Both the position numbers and the translations under genes were made by a program. Positions 28,880-38,999 of a stretch of DNA of 44,335 bases are shown here, in pieces. Source of the stretch: Mesostigma viride (Eukaryota > Streptophyta > Mesostigmatophyceae > Mesostigmatales > Mesostigmataceae). The DNA lies in assembly GCA_009746045.1 (NCBI GenBank), contig RPFO01002292.1:1-44335 (forward strand), written 5' to 3'. The first letter of the stretch is position 1, and every line of letters starts with the position of its first letter. The notes beneath the pieces are model-generated. The model ran no database searches. It saw only the letters and a program-made list of their open reading frames with translations, and had not been told where the DNA came from.

Positions 28880-31800
28880 TTAGTCGACACGGCCATTTTT
28901 CCAGCGCGCGACTTGCAAAACGCCGTAGAGAGCTATGTTTGTTGACGTGTCAGTGGTGATGCGAGGAATCCGCAATGCGATTTCAAACACCCCGTCATCC
29001 TCCTCGTATCCTGAAACAACATTCCAGTTGCTGCCAATTATAACGTTTACCGGCCAGACGGACAGGCCGCTAGCCGTTAAGCGATATGGGTTTGATATGT
29101 CGAGAATCGTTGGTGGGTTGTTATCAAATGTTAACCTGACAAGGATATTGGTCAACGCGGTCGGAAGAGTTAGTTCCGATTGTGTGGCCGGGTCGTGGAA
29201 AGACATCACGGCCACAGGGGCGCCGTGCCAAAATTGCGGAAGCGGGTAGTCGTATATGGGCTGCCTCAGACCGACCAAAGAATCTGCTTCCAATATCGTG
29301 TGCGATATACGCCTAGTTTCTCGGACATCTTCATACAGGGCCACGTCCATCCCGTGATTGCCGCCAATTGACGACAGGCTTGAACCATAATAGTAGCTTA
29401 GGCTAGAAGCAAATAAAAGCGGGGTCGGGCCAGATACTGTTGGATCTAATACCTGGAACGTCACGGTCGCCAAATGGATCATACCAGTAACTGGAGGATC
29501 AACCAGTGAAATATGATCACAGGTTATGTCAACGTACGACGAGGATTTTGATATTGTCGTTGTAGAAAAACCGCCAGTCCACGCTTCTCCAACGACTACG
29601 CTGATAAGCAACGGATCATTGCTCAACTTGGTGTTTGAAAATCCAAGTCTTACATAAAACTTCCTTACCGACTGACGAGCTGGTAGAATCCCATATATTT
29701 TGGCAGTATATTGGTTCATTTGCACGCCGTATTGAACATCGGGACACTTAACAACCGTGCGGATGACACTCTCATTCGTGAGTGTTAGCTCCTTAAACCA
29801 AGTATCCGCCACACCCGGTACGGGTTTTGTGACGCTATATTTGCCAAAAATGCTACAATTCCTCGACGAGGTGGACCTGTGACGCAGCTCCAACACGTCT
29901 CCGACGGCTGTGTACGATCCGGATGGGTTGTTGGTTTTTAGAGAGTCGAACTCTATGTCTTGTAGGTCATCTTTGATTGGCCAGACATACGCGCCGTGGT
30001 ACTCTCCGCTCAAGTGGAAGACTGGTCGGAGGGGCATCGGAATGTACGGGTCAAGAATGTCTGTAGGAGTGGTTGTAAATATACCGGACGAGTTTGAGAT
30101 TTTAGTCATGTCACTAAGTTCTTGAGGAGTTGTTTTGGATATATAACGCTCCACCTTCCCATCCGATTTTCTTCGAAATGCCACCCAGTAGCTGTTTTGT
30201 TGTCTCCATGATGAGTTTAACGTGTATCGAACCTTCGACTTCAGATTGTCAAACAGGTCGAGTGCATAGTCACTATGGTGCAGATTGATACCCAGCATAC
30301 CCCAATGCGTCGTAGCCGCATTTCTCCAATTCTGATGGGCATCTGTCGTGGCCGGGTGATATTTATTCGTCAAAGACATAGTATTTTCTGCAAACGAGAC
30401 GAAAGCATCGTTGCTGCCCAAATATAGCCGAAAACACAATAGAAATGGGCCGTCGATGAGCTGCTCTGAAAAAACAACACATTTGCTTGGTGCCGGAGTG
30501 GCTGTTTTTACAAAAAAGAATTTTTCGGGAGACCCTTCAAAGTAGTATTTCGAAGCTTCTGCTTGCAGCGTGGTCACGGAGTGGCGCGAGAATGATTCTA
30601 GAGAATGGAGCGTCGTAGCGGGGCCGTCTATCTCCACGGTCTCTCCTGACAGGTTTGGCGAGTCCTTTACGGTTACGATCCTGTATCTGAGTTCTACATC
30701 ATCGCCTTCGGATGGATTTTGAAACGTCGTTGTCTTCAACGTCCCATCCAAGGCCCCTTGAGATACTCCGTTCGCCAACAGATGAAAACCGGTGAGAGGA
30801 GGCAACGACTTTCCCCACCCCACATCATGGTCTGCGTAGACGCCGTTGATCGCGATTTTTACAGGATTTAGATATGAAATGTAGGAACTTGGTGTCCGGA
30901 TGCCGGAGTGCAGTTGGCTCATTTTTGAAACGCATACCATCACCCCTCCTTTGTGGGTGGTGTAGGAGGTGAGGGTCGAGTCGTTGTAGACGTCTATCTC
31001 GTAGTTCATATACTTGTTACTATCTGCCGCGACTGGCGCGGTGATTACGGCGTCTTCCCCGCGCAGTCCCCCGTTTTGCGAGAGGGAGACTCCGCCGATG
31101 GTCGGAGTGGTCGGCGTGAGCTGGGTGGAATTCATGTACCACCTGATGGGGAGTTTGCGTTGGTATGCGAAGGGGGTCGTCATCTTTATGCCCTGTTTGA
31201 GGGTCGTTCCCTCTACGACCTCCCAATTAGCGGTGGTTGGATTGGTGCTCCAGTAGAGTGCGTTCACAGGGTCAATCGGACCCATTCGCCAGTCCGTCAG
31301 TGGCGAGTATGTACGCGTGATGGTGAAGGATCTCCCAGTTAGTGGAAGGCGGCGGTTGTCGTCGCGAATCGTGGCGAAAGACAACAACTCCACGCGGAGA
31401 GGGAGGCCGTTAAATCGAGATCCGCCGAGACCATAGAAAGAGTCGGAAAAGTATGGATATCCTACCTCTCCGTCCACAACGCTCTCCCCCGTGCGCGCCT
31501 GGGTCGTGTGGTAGTCGCGATAGGTAAACTTACAGATTCCACTCGCGTCGCCATTCGTAACGTTGTAGGGCAGCTGGACTCGCACATCCTGGTCATTGAT
31601 GACGTTGAACGCGTTTTGGTGCGACACGGTCGTCCCGTCTTCGAGATGGAGGACGAAATCCCCGTTCAAGTTAGCTATCGACGTTTTGCCTACCCCGTGT
31701 TGGTCAAAAAGGTAGTCCAATTGCGCGCGGGTCAGGACTCTGCCACCAGGGTCTAGCAACGTATCAGGGCTAAAGTCGAAGACGTGGTACTGGGTTGCTC

Positions 31801-32164
31801 CCACTTTCGCCGTAAGGTAAGGTTCATTTAGAGTGAGATCGTCGACTAAAGTAGTCCCTGATTTAAAATAGGAATACCCATTCACGACGAGACTGTAAGC
31901 AAGTTCCGATGGGTCGCTTGCGGTCTCGTCGTCGTAATTGTCTCCGAGTCGCACATTTGTCGGCTGGCTCGGGTAGAAAATTTTGAATCCGTCGACAACG
32001 AGTGACTCATCGAATGGATGTGAAGTGCCAAGAAGTAACGTAACGCTAGCTTGAAGCCCATCTATGTCTGTTTCGATGTTAGAAACACGCTCCTCCATTT
32101 CAGGGTCGAGCGTTAACCCGGTGGCGAGATTGGTCGGTCTGCTCAATGTTGTTAGAACGACCAT
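28880..32164 (-). CDS. Large viral protein, 1094 aa, probable virion-surface or fibre-like structural protein
   Basis: Intact frame from 32164 (MVVLTTLSRPTNLATGL). A short coiled coil lies at about residues 22-45 (MEERVSNIETDIDGLQASVT). The remainder is rich in Thr, Ser, Tyr, Gly and Asn with a beta-strand composition, Cys-poor, and has no enzymatic motif that I can see. An N-terminal trimeric coiled coil followed by long beta-rich regions is typical of viral fibres and adhesins. It is transcribed divergently from the coiled-coil gene at 32189, sharing a 24-bp intergenic region. It is first in the minus-strand virion cluster. No named family can be assigned. Confidence 0.75.
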   Translation of the reverse strand: MVVLTTLSRPTNLATGLTLDPEMEERVSNIETDIDGLQASVTLLLGTSHPFDESLVVDGFKIFYPSQPTNVRLGDNYDDETASDPSELAYSLVVNGYSYFKSGTTLVDDLTLNEPYLTAKVGATQYHVFDFSPDTLLDPGGRVLTRAQLDYLFDQHGVGKTSIANLNGDFVLHLEDGTTVSHQNAFNVINDQDVRVQLPYNVTNGDASGICKFTYRDYHTTQARTGESVVDGEVGYPYFSDSFYGLGGSRFNGLPLRVELLSFATIRDDNRRLPLTGRSFTITRTYSPLTDWRMGPIDPVNALYWSTNPTTANWEVVEGTTLKQGIKMTTPFAYQRKLPIRWYMNSTQLTPTTPTIGGVSLSQNGGLRGEDAVITAPVAADSNKYMNYEIDVYNDSTLTSYTTHKGGVMVCVSKMSQLHSGIRTPSSYISYLNPVKIAINGVYADHDVGWGKSLPPLTGFHLLANGVSQGALDGTLKTTTFQNPSEGDDVELRYRIVTVKDSPNLSGETVEIDGPATTLHSLESFSRHSVTTLQAEASKYYFEGSPEKFFFVKTATPAPSKCVVFSEQLIDGPFLLCFRLYLGSNDAFVSFAENTMSLTNKYHPATTDAHQNWRNAATTHWGMLGINLHHSDYALDLFDNLKSKVRYTLNSSWRQQNSYWVAFRRKSDGKVERYISKTTPQELSDMTKISNSSGIFTTTPTDILDPYIPMPLRPVFHLSGEYHGAYVWPIKDDLQDIEFDSLKTNNPSGSYTAVGDVLELRHRSTSSRNCSIFGKYSVTKPVPGVADTWFKELTLTNESVIRTVVKCPDVQYGVQMNQYTAKIYGILPARQSVRKFYVRLGFSNTKLSNDPLLISVVVGEAWTGGFSTTTISKSSSYVDITCDHISLVDPPVTGMIHLATVTFQVLDPTVSGPTPLLFASSLSYYYGSSLSSIGGNHGMDVALYEDVRETRRISHTILEADSLVGLRQPIYDYPLPQFWHGAPVAVMSFHDPATQSELTLPTALTNILVRLTFDNNPPTILDISNPYRLTASGLSVWPVNVIIGSNWNVVSGYEEDDGVFEIALRIPRITTDTSTNIALYGVLQVARWKNGRVD

Positions 32165-32188
32165 TTATTATCTACCTAGAATATAAAC
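32165..32188. promoter_or_regulatory. 24-bp divergent promoter region with back-to-back TCTA motifs
   Basis: The whole space between the two opposite start codons. TCTA reads rightward at 32171-32174 and leftward at 32180-32177, in AT-rich DNA. TCTA in AT-rich context is the promoter core described for the virophage mavirus. This separates the virion module from the replication module. Confidence 0.5.
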
Positions 32189-32716
32189 ATGGCCTCTGAG
32201 GCTTCAGAGACCCCAACGAGCTACCAAGACGAAACCTTCGCCGAGACGCGGGAAGAGCAGGTTGACCTGGTCAAGACAATTCGAAAGGGACAACCGCTGA
32301 ATGATGAACAGAAAAAAGCCCTTCGCGACAAAATGAGGGTTTACCAGCAACGCGCAAAAGCCGAGAGGGAGAAGAGACGAAACGAGGAAAAGGAGGCAGA
32401 GATAACGAAACGAAAGGTCCTTGCAAAGGAATTGGAGATTCAGCGGCAAAGGCTAGTCGAACTCGAGCTGCAAGAAGCCCGCAACAAATCGCGGATTGAA
32501 CGCCTTCTCGCTGAAGATTCAGTCGCCTCAACCCCCGCCGACACGCCAAAACCAAGACGGGGTCGAAAGCCCAAGGAGACAGAGCCGGACTCTCCGCCAC
32601 CCCCGATCAAGACCCGACAGCTCCCACCTCCACCACCGCCACCTGTCGCGATGACGCCATACGAGATGCGCATGGCCGCCATCCGCGCGTCTCTCCTTGC
32701 TAGTCTGGACGATTAA
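32189..32716 (+). CDS. Viral coiled-coil protein, 175 aa
   Basis: Starts MASEASETPTSYQDETFAET. Residues 25-110 form a highly charged helix (KRRNEEKEAEITKRKVLAKE, LEIQRQRLVELELQEARN), probably a coiled coil. The C-terminal third has a basic RRGRKPKE AT-hook-like motif, a Pro-rich PPPPPP run and an end motif MTPYEMRMAAIRASLL; a similar SPYEMRLKAVYEL stretch occurs in the primase-helicase, which is curious. It lies 12 bp before the packaging ATPase frame and probably shares its transcript. Function unknown. Confidence 0.7.
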   Translation: MASEASETPTSYQDETFAETREEQVDLVKTIRKGQPLNDEQKKALRDKMRVYQQRAKAEREKRRNEEKEAEITKRKVLAKELEIQRQRLVELELQEARNKSRIERLLAEDSVASTPADTPKPRRGRKPKETEPDSPPPPIKTRQLPPPPPPPVAMTPYEMRMAAIRASLLASLDD

Positions 32717-32728
32717 AATGTCTTCAGA

Positions 32729-33611
32729 ATGATAATGGCTATCATCGAAGAGCGACGAATTCATTCACTTGAGAACAAAGACATCAAGCAACGATACGCC
32801 CCACAGCGTCCTGCTCCACCGAATATGCCGAGTCTTCATTTCATCGCAAACTTCTGCGGAGCTCGACGGTCTGGGAAAACTACATCGGCAGTCAACATGG
32901 CGAAGGCTTACTTTGCTAAAACTCATTCGACAAGCTGTACCTCATTTCAGGGAGTGCCCACACGGAGCCAAAATACAAGAGCTCCCGGAACCAGCTATGA
33001 CGATGGAAGTCTACTCTAACCTGGCATTCGATGGGATGATAGATCATATAAAGTCTGACCTCCACGAATACGAGAGGTACAAGGACGATCTCAAGGTCTG
33101 GGAAACGTTCAAACGCGAATACGTGGATGGGAAAAAAAACGCAGAACTCATGGACCTCTCCATGTACCTACGCCTTGATGCAATGAACTGGGATAAACCT
33201 GCGACAAGGTTCGAGCACGGTCCTCCTTCGTCGCTCATTCTGATAGACGACATGCAAGGCAGTGCCCTCTATCAGAGCTCTAGCAAAAACGCTGTTGCGG
33301 CTTTCGCGTTCAAACACAGACACTTCCTCACGAGCATGATTTTCCTGACACAGGCGTACACAAGCGGTGGCGTACCACGAGCAGTGCGAGCGAATATATC
33401 GTTTCTTGCGCTGTTCAGAACGAAGGACCATCGAGCCGCGCGACAGATCGCGGAAGAGAGCGCGGGGGCTGTGGCGCCGGACGAGTTTCTCGCGCTATGG
33501 GACCACGCCGTCAAGGACGATCCTCACGACTTCTTCGCTGTCGACTTCGACCAGCGCGACCCGAAAAAAATGTTTCGTCGAAACTTCAATACATTTCTCT
33601 CGATAAAATAA
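32729..33611 (+). pseudogene. A32/FtsK-HerA-type genome-packaging ATPase, two frameshifts
   Basis: Walker A GARRSGKTT is in the first frame (32858-32884, start 32729), followed after two shifts by the rest. A middle stretch with the family motif FDKLYLISGSAHTEPKY (about 32927-32977) is in one frame, and from about 32980 the third frame carries the Walker B LILIDDMQG (about 33235-33262), a sensor-like IFLTQAYTSG and a C-terminus ending NFNTFLSIK at 33611. Total about 293 residues, normal for PLV ATPases. It pumps DNA into preformed capsids. The second shift is at an AAAA run; no intron consensus explains the breaks. Confidence 0.88.
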
Positions 33612-33633
33612 TTTTCTCTGAACATGATATACT

Positions 33634-34128
33634 ATGGATATTCCGTCCATCAAACGATACGCAGGCGCCGAGAAGGAGTACGTGTTGGACACCCAAGCAC
33701 TCCTCCGATATTGTTCGGGTTCTCGACTGGGGCAGAAAACTCTAGAACGTGTCGTCAGGATCCTTCAAGAAGCAGGCCACCACGACACGATTCCGTCCAC
33801 CTGTCACGACATGAGCCCCGAAATCCGATTGGCCATCCTCGCCTTGGTGGGCGATCGCAGGCGTCCACGTGGGCGCTCACCCTCCAAAACGGAAAAACGA
33901 CACGAACCGAAACGGCCTCGAGGGCGCCCAAGGATCCACCCCGTAGGGTATAAAAAGCCTCGAGCCAAAAAATTGTCTCATGTTCAGTCATCAGATGACG
34001 GTGACCGTAGAGGAGCGTCGCGAGCAATGGCGACGGGCCCAGGCGAAGAGGCGAGCAATCGCCCGCGACCAGACGAACTGCATCTCGGCGAAAAGCAAGG
34101 TCAAGAAGGGCGTCTGGAATCCCAGTGA
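33634..34128 (+). CDS. AT-hook protein, possibly the N-terminal part of the recombinase
   Basis: Starts MDIPSIKRYAGAEKEYVLDT. Residues 1-75 look like a small helical domain. Residues 76-115 are very basic with the AT-hook core KRPRGRPRIHP. The tail after about residue 112 overlaps the recombinase frame and looks like out-of-frame translation. A one-base shift at the AAAAAA run near 33968-33973 would join this frame to the recombinase. Either it is a separate short DNA-binding protein or the amino-terminal domain of the integrase. Confidence 0.6.
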   Translation: MDIPSIKRYAGAEKEYVLDTQALLRYCSGSRLGQKTLERVVRILQEAGHHDTIPSTCHDMSPEIRLAILALVGDRRRPRGRSPSKTEKRHEPKRPRGRPRIHPVGYKKPRAKKLSHVQSSDDGDRRGASRAMATGPGEEASNRPRPDELHLGEKQGQEGRLESQ

Positions 34129-35242
34129 TCGATGGATCGCAAATAACCCCGAGTGTGCGGAAAAAATCGGCTTGCAGGCGACCTCTCCACCCTCGCCGGA
34201 GCCACCGCACCACGAGGAATCGCCTGCGCGAGCTGGAGGAGGGCGGTACTGGACCTTCGACGAGGCCGTCGCCGCAGCGGAAGCGCGACCAGAGCAGCAC
34301 GAGCGTGGCAGGCCATCGAAGGAGCGCGGGGCGACTCGCAAGACCGCTTTGGGATACATTGGCAGGATGCGGGTCCTGCTCGACAAACTGGGGTGCTCGC
34401 AGTACGAGTCCGTTGATTGCCTTGCCGACACAGCTCGTGTTCTTCGCGTGGTGCACGAGACATCAGAACCCAAGCGCAAGACCCAGCACTCGAAGGACGA
34501 CGCCTGGAGGGAGAATGAGAAGCAGCTCCTCGGGGTCATCAACGGCGTGAACCGAATGATGCCGCCCGAGAAGAGGCTCCCAAGTCACGTTACGGACGCG
34601 TACACTGCTCGCGTCAGGGAGCTGAAGGTTGGTGACCTGGACAGACGGTTTGACCGTGCCGAGAACAAGCCGCTGAGGTACACGTACGAACAGCTCCAGA
34701 AGATCGCCAAAGCAGAGTACGAAGCCGATCCCACGTCCGACGCCGCGCTCATGGGCTTGATCTATCTCTCGGGTGAAGATCTACCACCGACGCGTTACAA
34801 TCACGACCAGATGCGCATCGTCGACTCGGTCGCTGAGCTAGGACCGCACGAGAACGGCTACATCCCGAGCGAGAGGAGATTCTACATCCAGAATTTCAAA
34901 ACGCAGCACAGCATGCCAGTTTATGACGTCGTCATCCCGAAGAAGTACGGAAAGCTCATCAAAGCGTTAGATGCCCGTGCTAAGGCTGGACAGAAATTCC
35001 TTTTCGAATCAGAGCCTGGCATTCCGATCAAACACGAGCTCTACAGCGCCCGTTACAACCGGATTTACGGAGGCATCGACGCCACGCGACAAGCATACAT
35101 CACTCGTTTCCTGAAGGGCGCTTCATTTAAGAAACGTAAATGGGCTGGCGACATGATGGGCCATGACGTACTGACAGGAGCCGTTTACGAGAGGCAGGGT
35201 GGCGAGACTGGCGGACGTCGGCTGAGGCCGAGGAAAAAGTAG
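33980..35242 (+). CDS. Tyrosine recombinase (viral integrase)
   Basis: 420 aa from ATG 33980; TATAAAAA lies at 33949-33956, about 30 bp upstream. The N-terminal 110 residues are basic and low complexity; residues 115-225 resemble a SAM-like core-binding domain; the catalytic domain follows. Catalytic set: Arg272 (PPTRYN), a beta-hairpin Lys307 (NFKTQHSMP), Arg370 (DATRQAYIT, with Asp where the usual box II His stands), His395 (MMGHDVLTG) and nucleophile Tyr403. It catalyses integration/excision. Tyrosine recombinases replace the retroviral-type integrase in several PLVs and virophages. It lies between the ATPase and primase-helicase genes. Confidence 0.85.
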   Translation: MFSHQMTVTVEERREQWRRAQAKRRAIARDQTNCISAKSKVKKGVWNPSDRWIANNPECAEKIGLQATSPPSPEPPHHEESPARAGGGRYWTFDEAVAAAEARPEQHERGRPSKERGATRKTALGYIGRMRVLLDKLGCSQYESVDCLADTARVLRVVHETSEPKRKTQHSKDDAWRENEKQLLGVINGVNRMMPPEKRLPSHVTDAYTARVRELKVGDLDRRFDRAENKPLRYTYEQLQKIAKAEYEADPTSDAALMGLIYLSGEDLPPTRYNHDQMRIVDSVAELGPHENGYIPSERRFYIQNFKTQHSMPVYDVVIPKKYGKLIKALDARAKAGQKFLFESEPGIPIKHELYSARYNRIYGGIDATRQAYITRFLKGASFKKRKWAGDMMGHDVLTGAVYERQGGETGGRRLRPRKK

Positions 35243-35413
35243 ATAGTTTCCCGTGGGAAATTTTCATGAATGTCGAAAAGGGTATTCTAAACTGCATGCA
35301 TTATACAGGGAATATAAAAGTTCCATGGGAACATTTTTCTCGAGGGTCGAGGTTCGAGGGTTTGGCATTTTATAATCTGAATTTTTTTTTTTCTAAACAA
35401 GTAATATACTATC

Positions 35414-38400
35414 ATGTCGTCTGAACCGAGTCGTGTCGTCACAGTCGAACCTTCTAGAAAGCACCGTGGGAGTATAAAGGACGTTGACATTCCGTGGCTG
35501 GCTCTACTCCACCCACCACCCGAGGCCACCCATGAGACCATGAACAAGGTCGTCACGCAATGGCGCTACAAGAAGGCTCCCACAAAAGAGGCTGGGGTGT
35601 CTCTCGGCCATCGCTTCATTTGCGCGCGTGGCATCAACACGAAGGACGCCAACGAGTACGCGCATTATGGCAACCTCGCAGACTTTTCGCGGATCTATGC
35701 GGAGTGTGCTGCTCATCCCGTTCGCCGCACGCTCGACGAAGTCATACAACCCGACGACCCGTCGTGGGCGTACGTCGACATTGACGACAAGGTCGACCCA
35801 GATGACGAGCGTCTGGCGAACATCGATTACCCGGGACACTTTCGCCGTGTTCACGACGAGTACTGCCGCGTCGTCCTGAACATCGCAACCAAGGACTTTC
35901 GCTACGAGGTCAGCACGGCGTCTCGCATGAAGAAGGATTTGTTCAAGTCGTCTTTCCACATCGTCGTGCGCGGTCTCGTTCTTGCCGACCTGGACGCGAG
36001 AGTGTTTTGGTACAGCGGCCTCACCGATTTCATCAAGCGCGCTTCTTTCGACCTGTCATCTCCCGTTCACGAGGACGCGCACGAGCTGCTGAAGTTCAAA
36101 GTGAACGGTCAAGAGCAATTCGACGAGATCTGCCGCCACCCAGCTGACTATTTCGGTGAAATGGACACGGTGATAGACGAAGCAGTCTACAGGAGAGACA
36201 GTCTTTTCCGATGCGTCGGGATGCACAAATTCGGGGACACTGACCCTCTGGGAATTCTGCGCACATGTGAAGGCTCGTCTAGTGACTTCCTCGACCATCT
36301 CATCAACATCTACTCGCCGGACGACGTCTCGGGCGGGGTATTGGTGAGTGCGCCCCCGGACTGGGCGGCATCGTTGAAGAGGAGAGGGGTTCGCGGACGT
36401 CGCGAGTGCACGGTGAAGGCGGCGGGCAAGGACATTGACGTTTCTGCATCTCTCGCGGCGATGGAGAAGGTGGCTCCGGAGTGTGACTATCTCGAGTGCG
36501 GCTACATTGAGTTGTCTCCAGACGTCAAGCTCGTGAGGGTGAAGTACCAGCAATGCGACGATCACATCTGCCTCATATGCAACAAGGTGCACGAGAAGAA
36601 CGGCCCATTCACGCTCCAATACCCGTCAGGACAAGTTTTTTATGACTGCTACAGGAAATCGCCAGACGCTCGCAAGATCGAGATCGCACCTCCCGTGATG
36701 CAGCAACCGGGATCTGACCAAGTGCCGTTCACTCACACGTATTCGTCCGAAAAAATCAAGCCATTCAGCTGGGATGCGCTATTTGGGGGACCGCATAAGA
36801 GCACCTTCCTCGTCCAGTCCAACTGCGGGACAGGTAAATCTGAGAGGATTCGTGAACTCGTCAACGAGGCGGTGAGGAGGGATCCAGGTATTCGCGTGTG
36901 CTGCATCGTTGCCAACATTAGCCTATCAAAGGAGGAGGATCGCAACTACAAGTCTCTGGGCGAGGGTGGGAGGACAATTGTATGGGAAGGCAACGCGTTC
37001 CATCTCCTGTACAGTGACCCAAATTTTCGTCACTATCTCAGCGGCTCAAAGGGGATGATTTCTGACGACAGGGTGTTGATAGTCCTGAACAGCATCTTGC
37101 GCCTCACGGACCAACCGTTCGACCTCCTCATCCTGGACGAAATTTACAACACCCTCACCGCCCTTTCACAGCGCTACGTGGAGAACCGTCGCGAGGTGTT
37201 GAGAAAATTCGTCAGGCTCATCGAAACGTCCAAGGTCGTGATCGCGCTAGACGCTACTGTTACTCGAAAGGTCTACGATTTCATAGCGGCCTATCGCGCG
37301 GCGGACACTATGGAGGTGGATTGCAACACCTTCAGGCGCCCTACCAACAGGACTCTGCGATGGGTGGACGTGACCTCAGAGAAGAACTGGCGAAAGGTCT
37401 GCGTGGACCGCTTTGTCGCTGAGTGTGAGAGGAGGATAGAGGCCGGAGAGAGGATTTTCTGCCCAATGTCTGGCAAAAAAGAGGCCGCCATGGCGTATGA
37501 GGCACTCAAACCCTTCATCGACAAGCGCAAGAACGGGCGTCTCTACACTAGTCTGACGAGCAAGGAGGATCTGGAGGTTGGCGCGAATGCTGCGTGGGCT
37601 GACTTGGACTTTTTGATCTTCAGCCCCACGATCACGGTTGGAGTCAGCTACACGGAGCACACGTTCGACAGCATGGTGGGACTCTTCATCAACGGGGACT
37701 ACTACGCGAGCTACACGACAACCCTCCAGCAAATTTTCAGGGTGCGCCACTTAGTCAAGGGAGAGATGGTCATCTTCTATCGAGACACGACTTCGCTTCT
37801 TGACAGGCCTCCAACGGACTACGGTACGATCGTCGAGAACATGATCGCGGGGGACACTGCGCTCATCCAGCTGCTGTTCGACAACGCCGACGTAGTCTGC
37901 GACTGGAGCGCGGACAAGTCGCGTATCTATGACAGAAATTGCCCCAAGTTCCGTCTCTTCTGCCGGAACCAGCAAGATCTCGCGGTGTCGAGGTCCCACT
38001 ACAAGGGAAATCTCATCAAGATACTGACGGAGGACTACGGCGTGGAGGTGTCGGCAGTGGAGGAGTTGGGGGACATCGACGCCCCTCCGCTTCCGGTACT
38101 AGAAGATCCAGACAAGGACAGGGAGGTGGTGCTTCTGAGCGAGGAGGAGTACAAGGATCTAGAGGGGAGAATCGGCGGCACGGTTCCACTTTCACCGTAC
38201 GAAATGCGTCTGAAGGCGGTGTACGAACTGGTTCACCGGTTGTACATGATTCCGTATGATCTCATCGACGACGAGCTCCCTCAAATTCTGGACAAGGAGA
38301 TGGGGAGGAAGGCGTACGCTGGCATTCGGCAATATTCGAAGTTGACGGGACTAGGAACCAAGGAGCATTTCAGAGACAATCTGTTGATTCTGCAGAAGTC

Positions 38401-38899
38401 AGAGTCCTTGTTTGATTTGAAGGCGTATTCTCGTTTTGGACTAGCACAGTCTCTGGCCATTACGCTCAAGCTACTAGAAGGGACGCCTATCATCGACTTC
38501 ATCACGACGGCTGATCCGTCCAATCTCACAATGAAGTTGACGCGCGACGAGACGATTGCACTAGGGAATAAAATTGATAGCGAAATTGCCGACAAGGCCT
38601 GGTTCATGCGCTCAACATTTGGATACCAACGGCGAGCAGGCGAGGCTGGTAGTTTGTCTTTTGCAATGTAGCGGGCTCATCAACAGGTTGTTAAGCCCGA
38701 CTCTGGGAATTTCTGCCAAGGGGCGAAGGGCAATAGCCGTGGCGGTGGTTACTTGGAAATTTCGAAGGCGGACATGCACGCGTTTCTTGATAGGTATAAA
38801 CCCTCGTGGTGGGGCGATGAGAAGGATTATTCGATCACGTCGTTGTCTGGCCTGTCGATGGATGAAATCGCTCCTTTCCTGCAGGGAGCGGATAAGTAA
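35414..38899 (+). CDS. Primase (AEP) fused to herpes UL9-like superfamily 2 helicase
   Basis: The main frame runs 35414-38671 (1085 aa). Primase half: catalytic-type DIDDK (122-126), KSSFHIVV (178-185) and SLFRCVGMHKFG (263-274). A zinc-binding cluster has C381, C386, C389, H393 and C412. Helicase half: Walker A CGTGKS (471-476), Walker B ILDEI (573-577), ALDATVT (611-617), SPTITVGVSYT (737-747) and the arginine-finger-type QQIFRVRH (772-779), as in origin-binding-protein helicases. After the stop at 38669-38671 coding character continues with shifts (GLINRLLSPTLGIS near 38672; YLEISKADMHAFLDRYKPSW near 38750; stop 38897-38899), so the true C-terminus is probably at 38899. It likely unwinds and primes viral DNA. 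TCTA lies 22 bp upstream of the start. Confidence 0.87.
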
Positions 38900-38999
38900 T
38901 AATATTTTAATGAACGCGTTTCTGCCATGCATTTCTTTACAACCTCCAAGACGTCGCGCTCATGTCCCTCATCAGAGTAGACGTCGATCCGGTTCCGGT
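38900..38999. other. Short viral intergenic before the right terminal repeat
   Basis: AT-rich start (TAATATTTTAATG), no gene seen. Confidence 0.5.

Noticed and set aside
33755-34542. Minus-strand frames of 183-233 codons
   Set aside because: Shadows of the AT-hook and recombinase genes; Arg/Ser-rich with no motifs.
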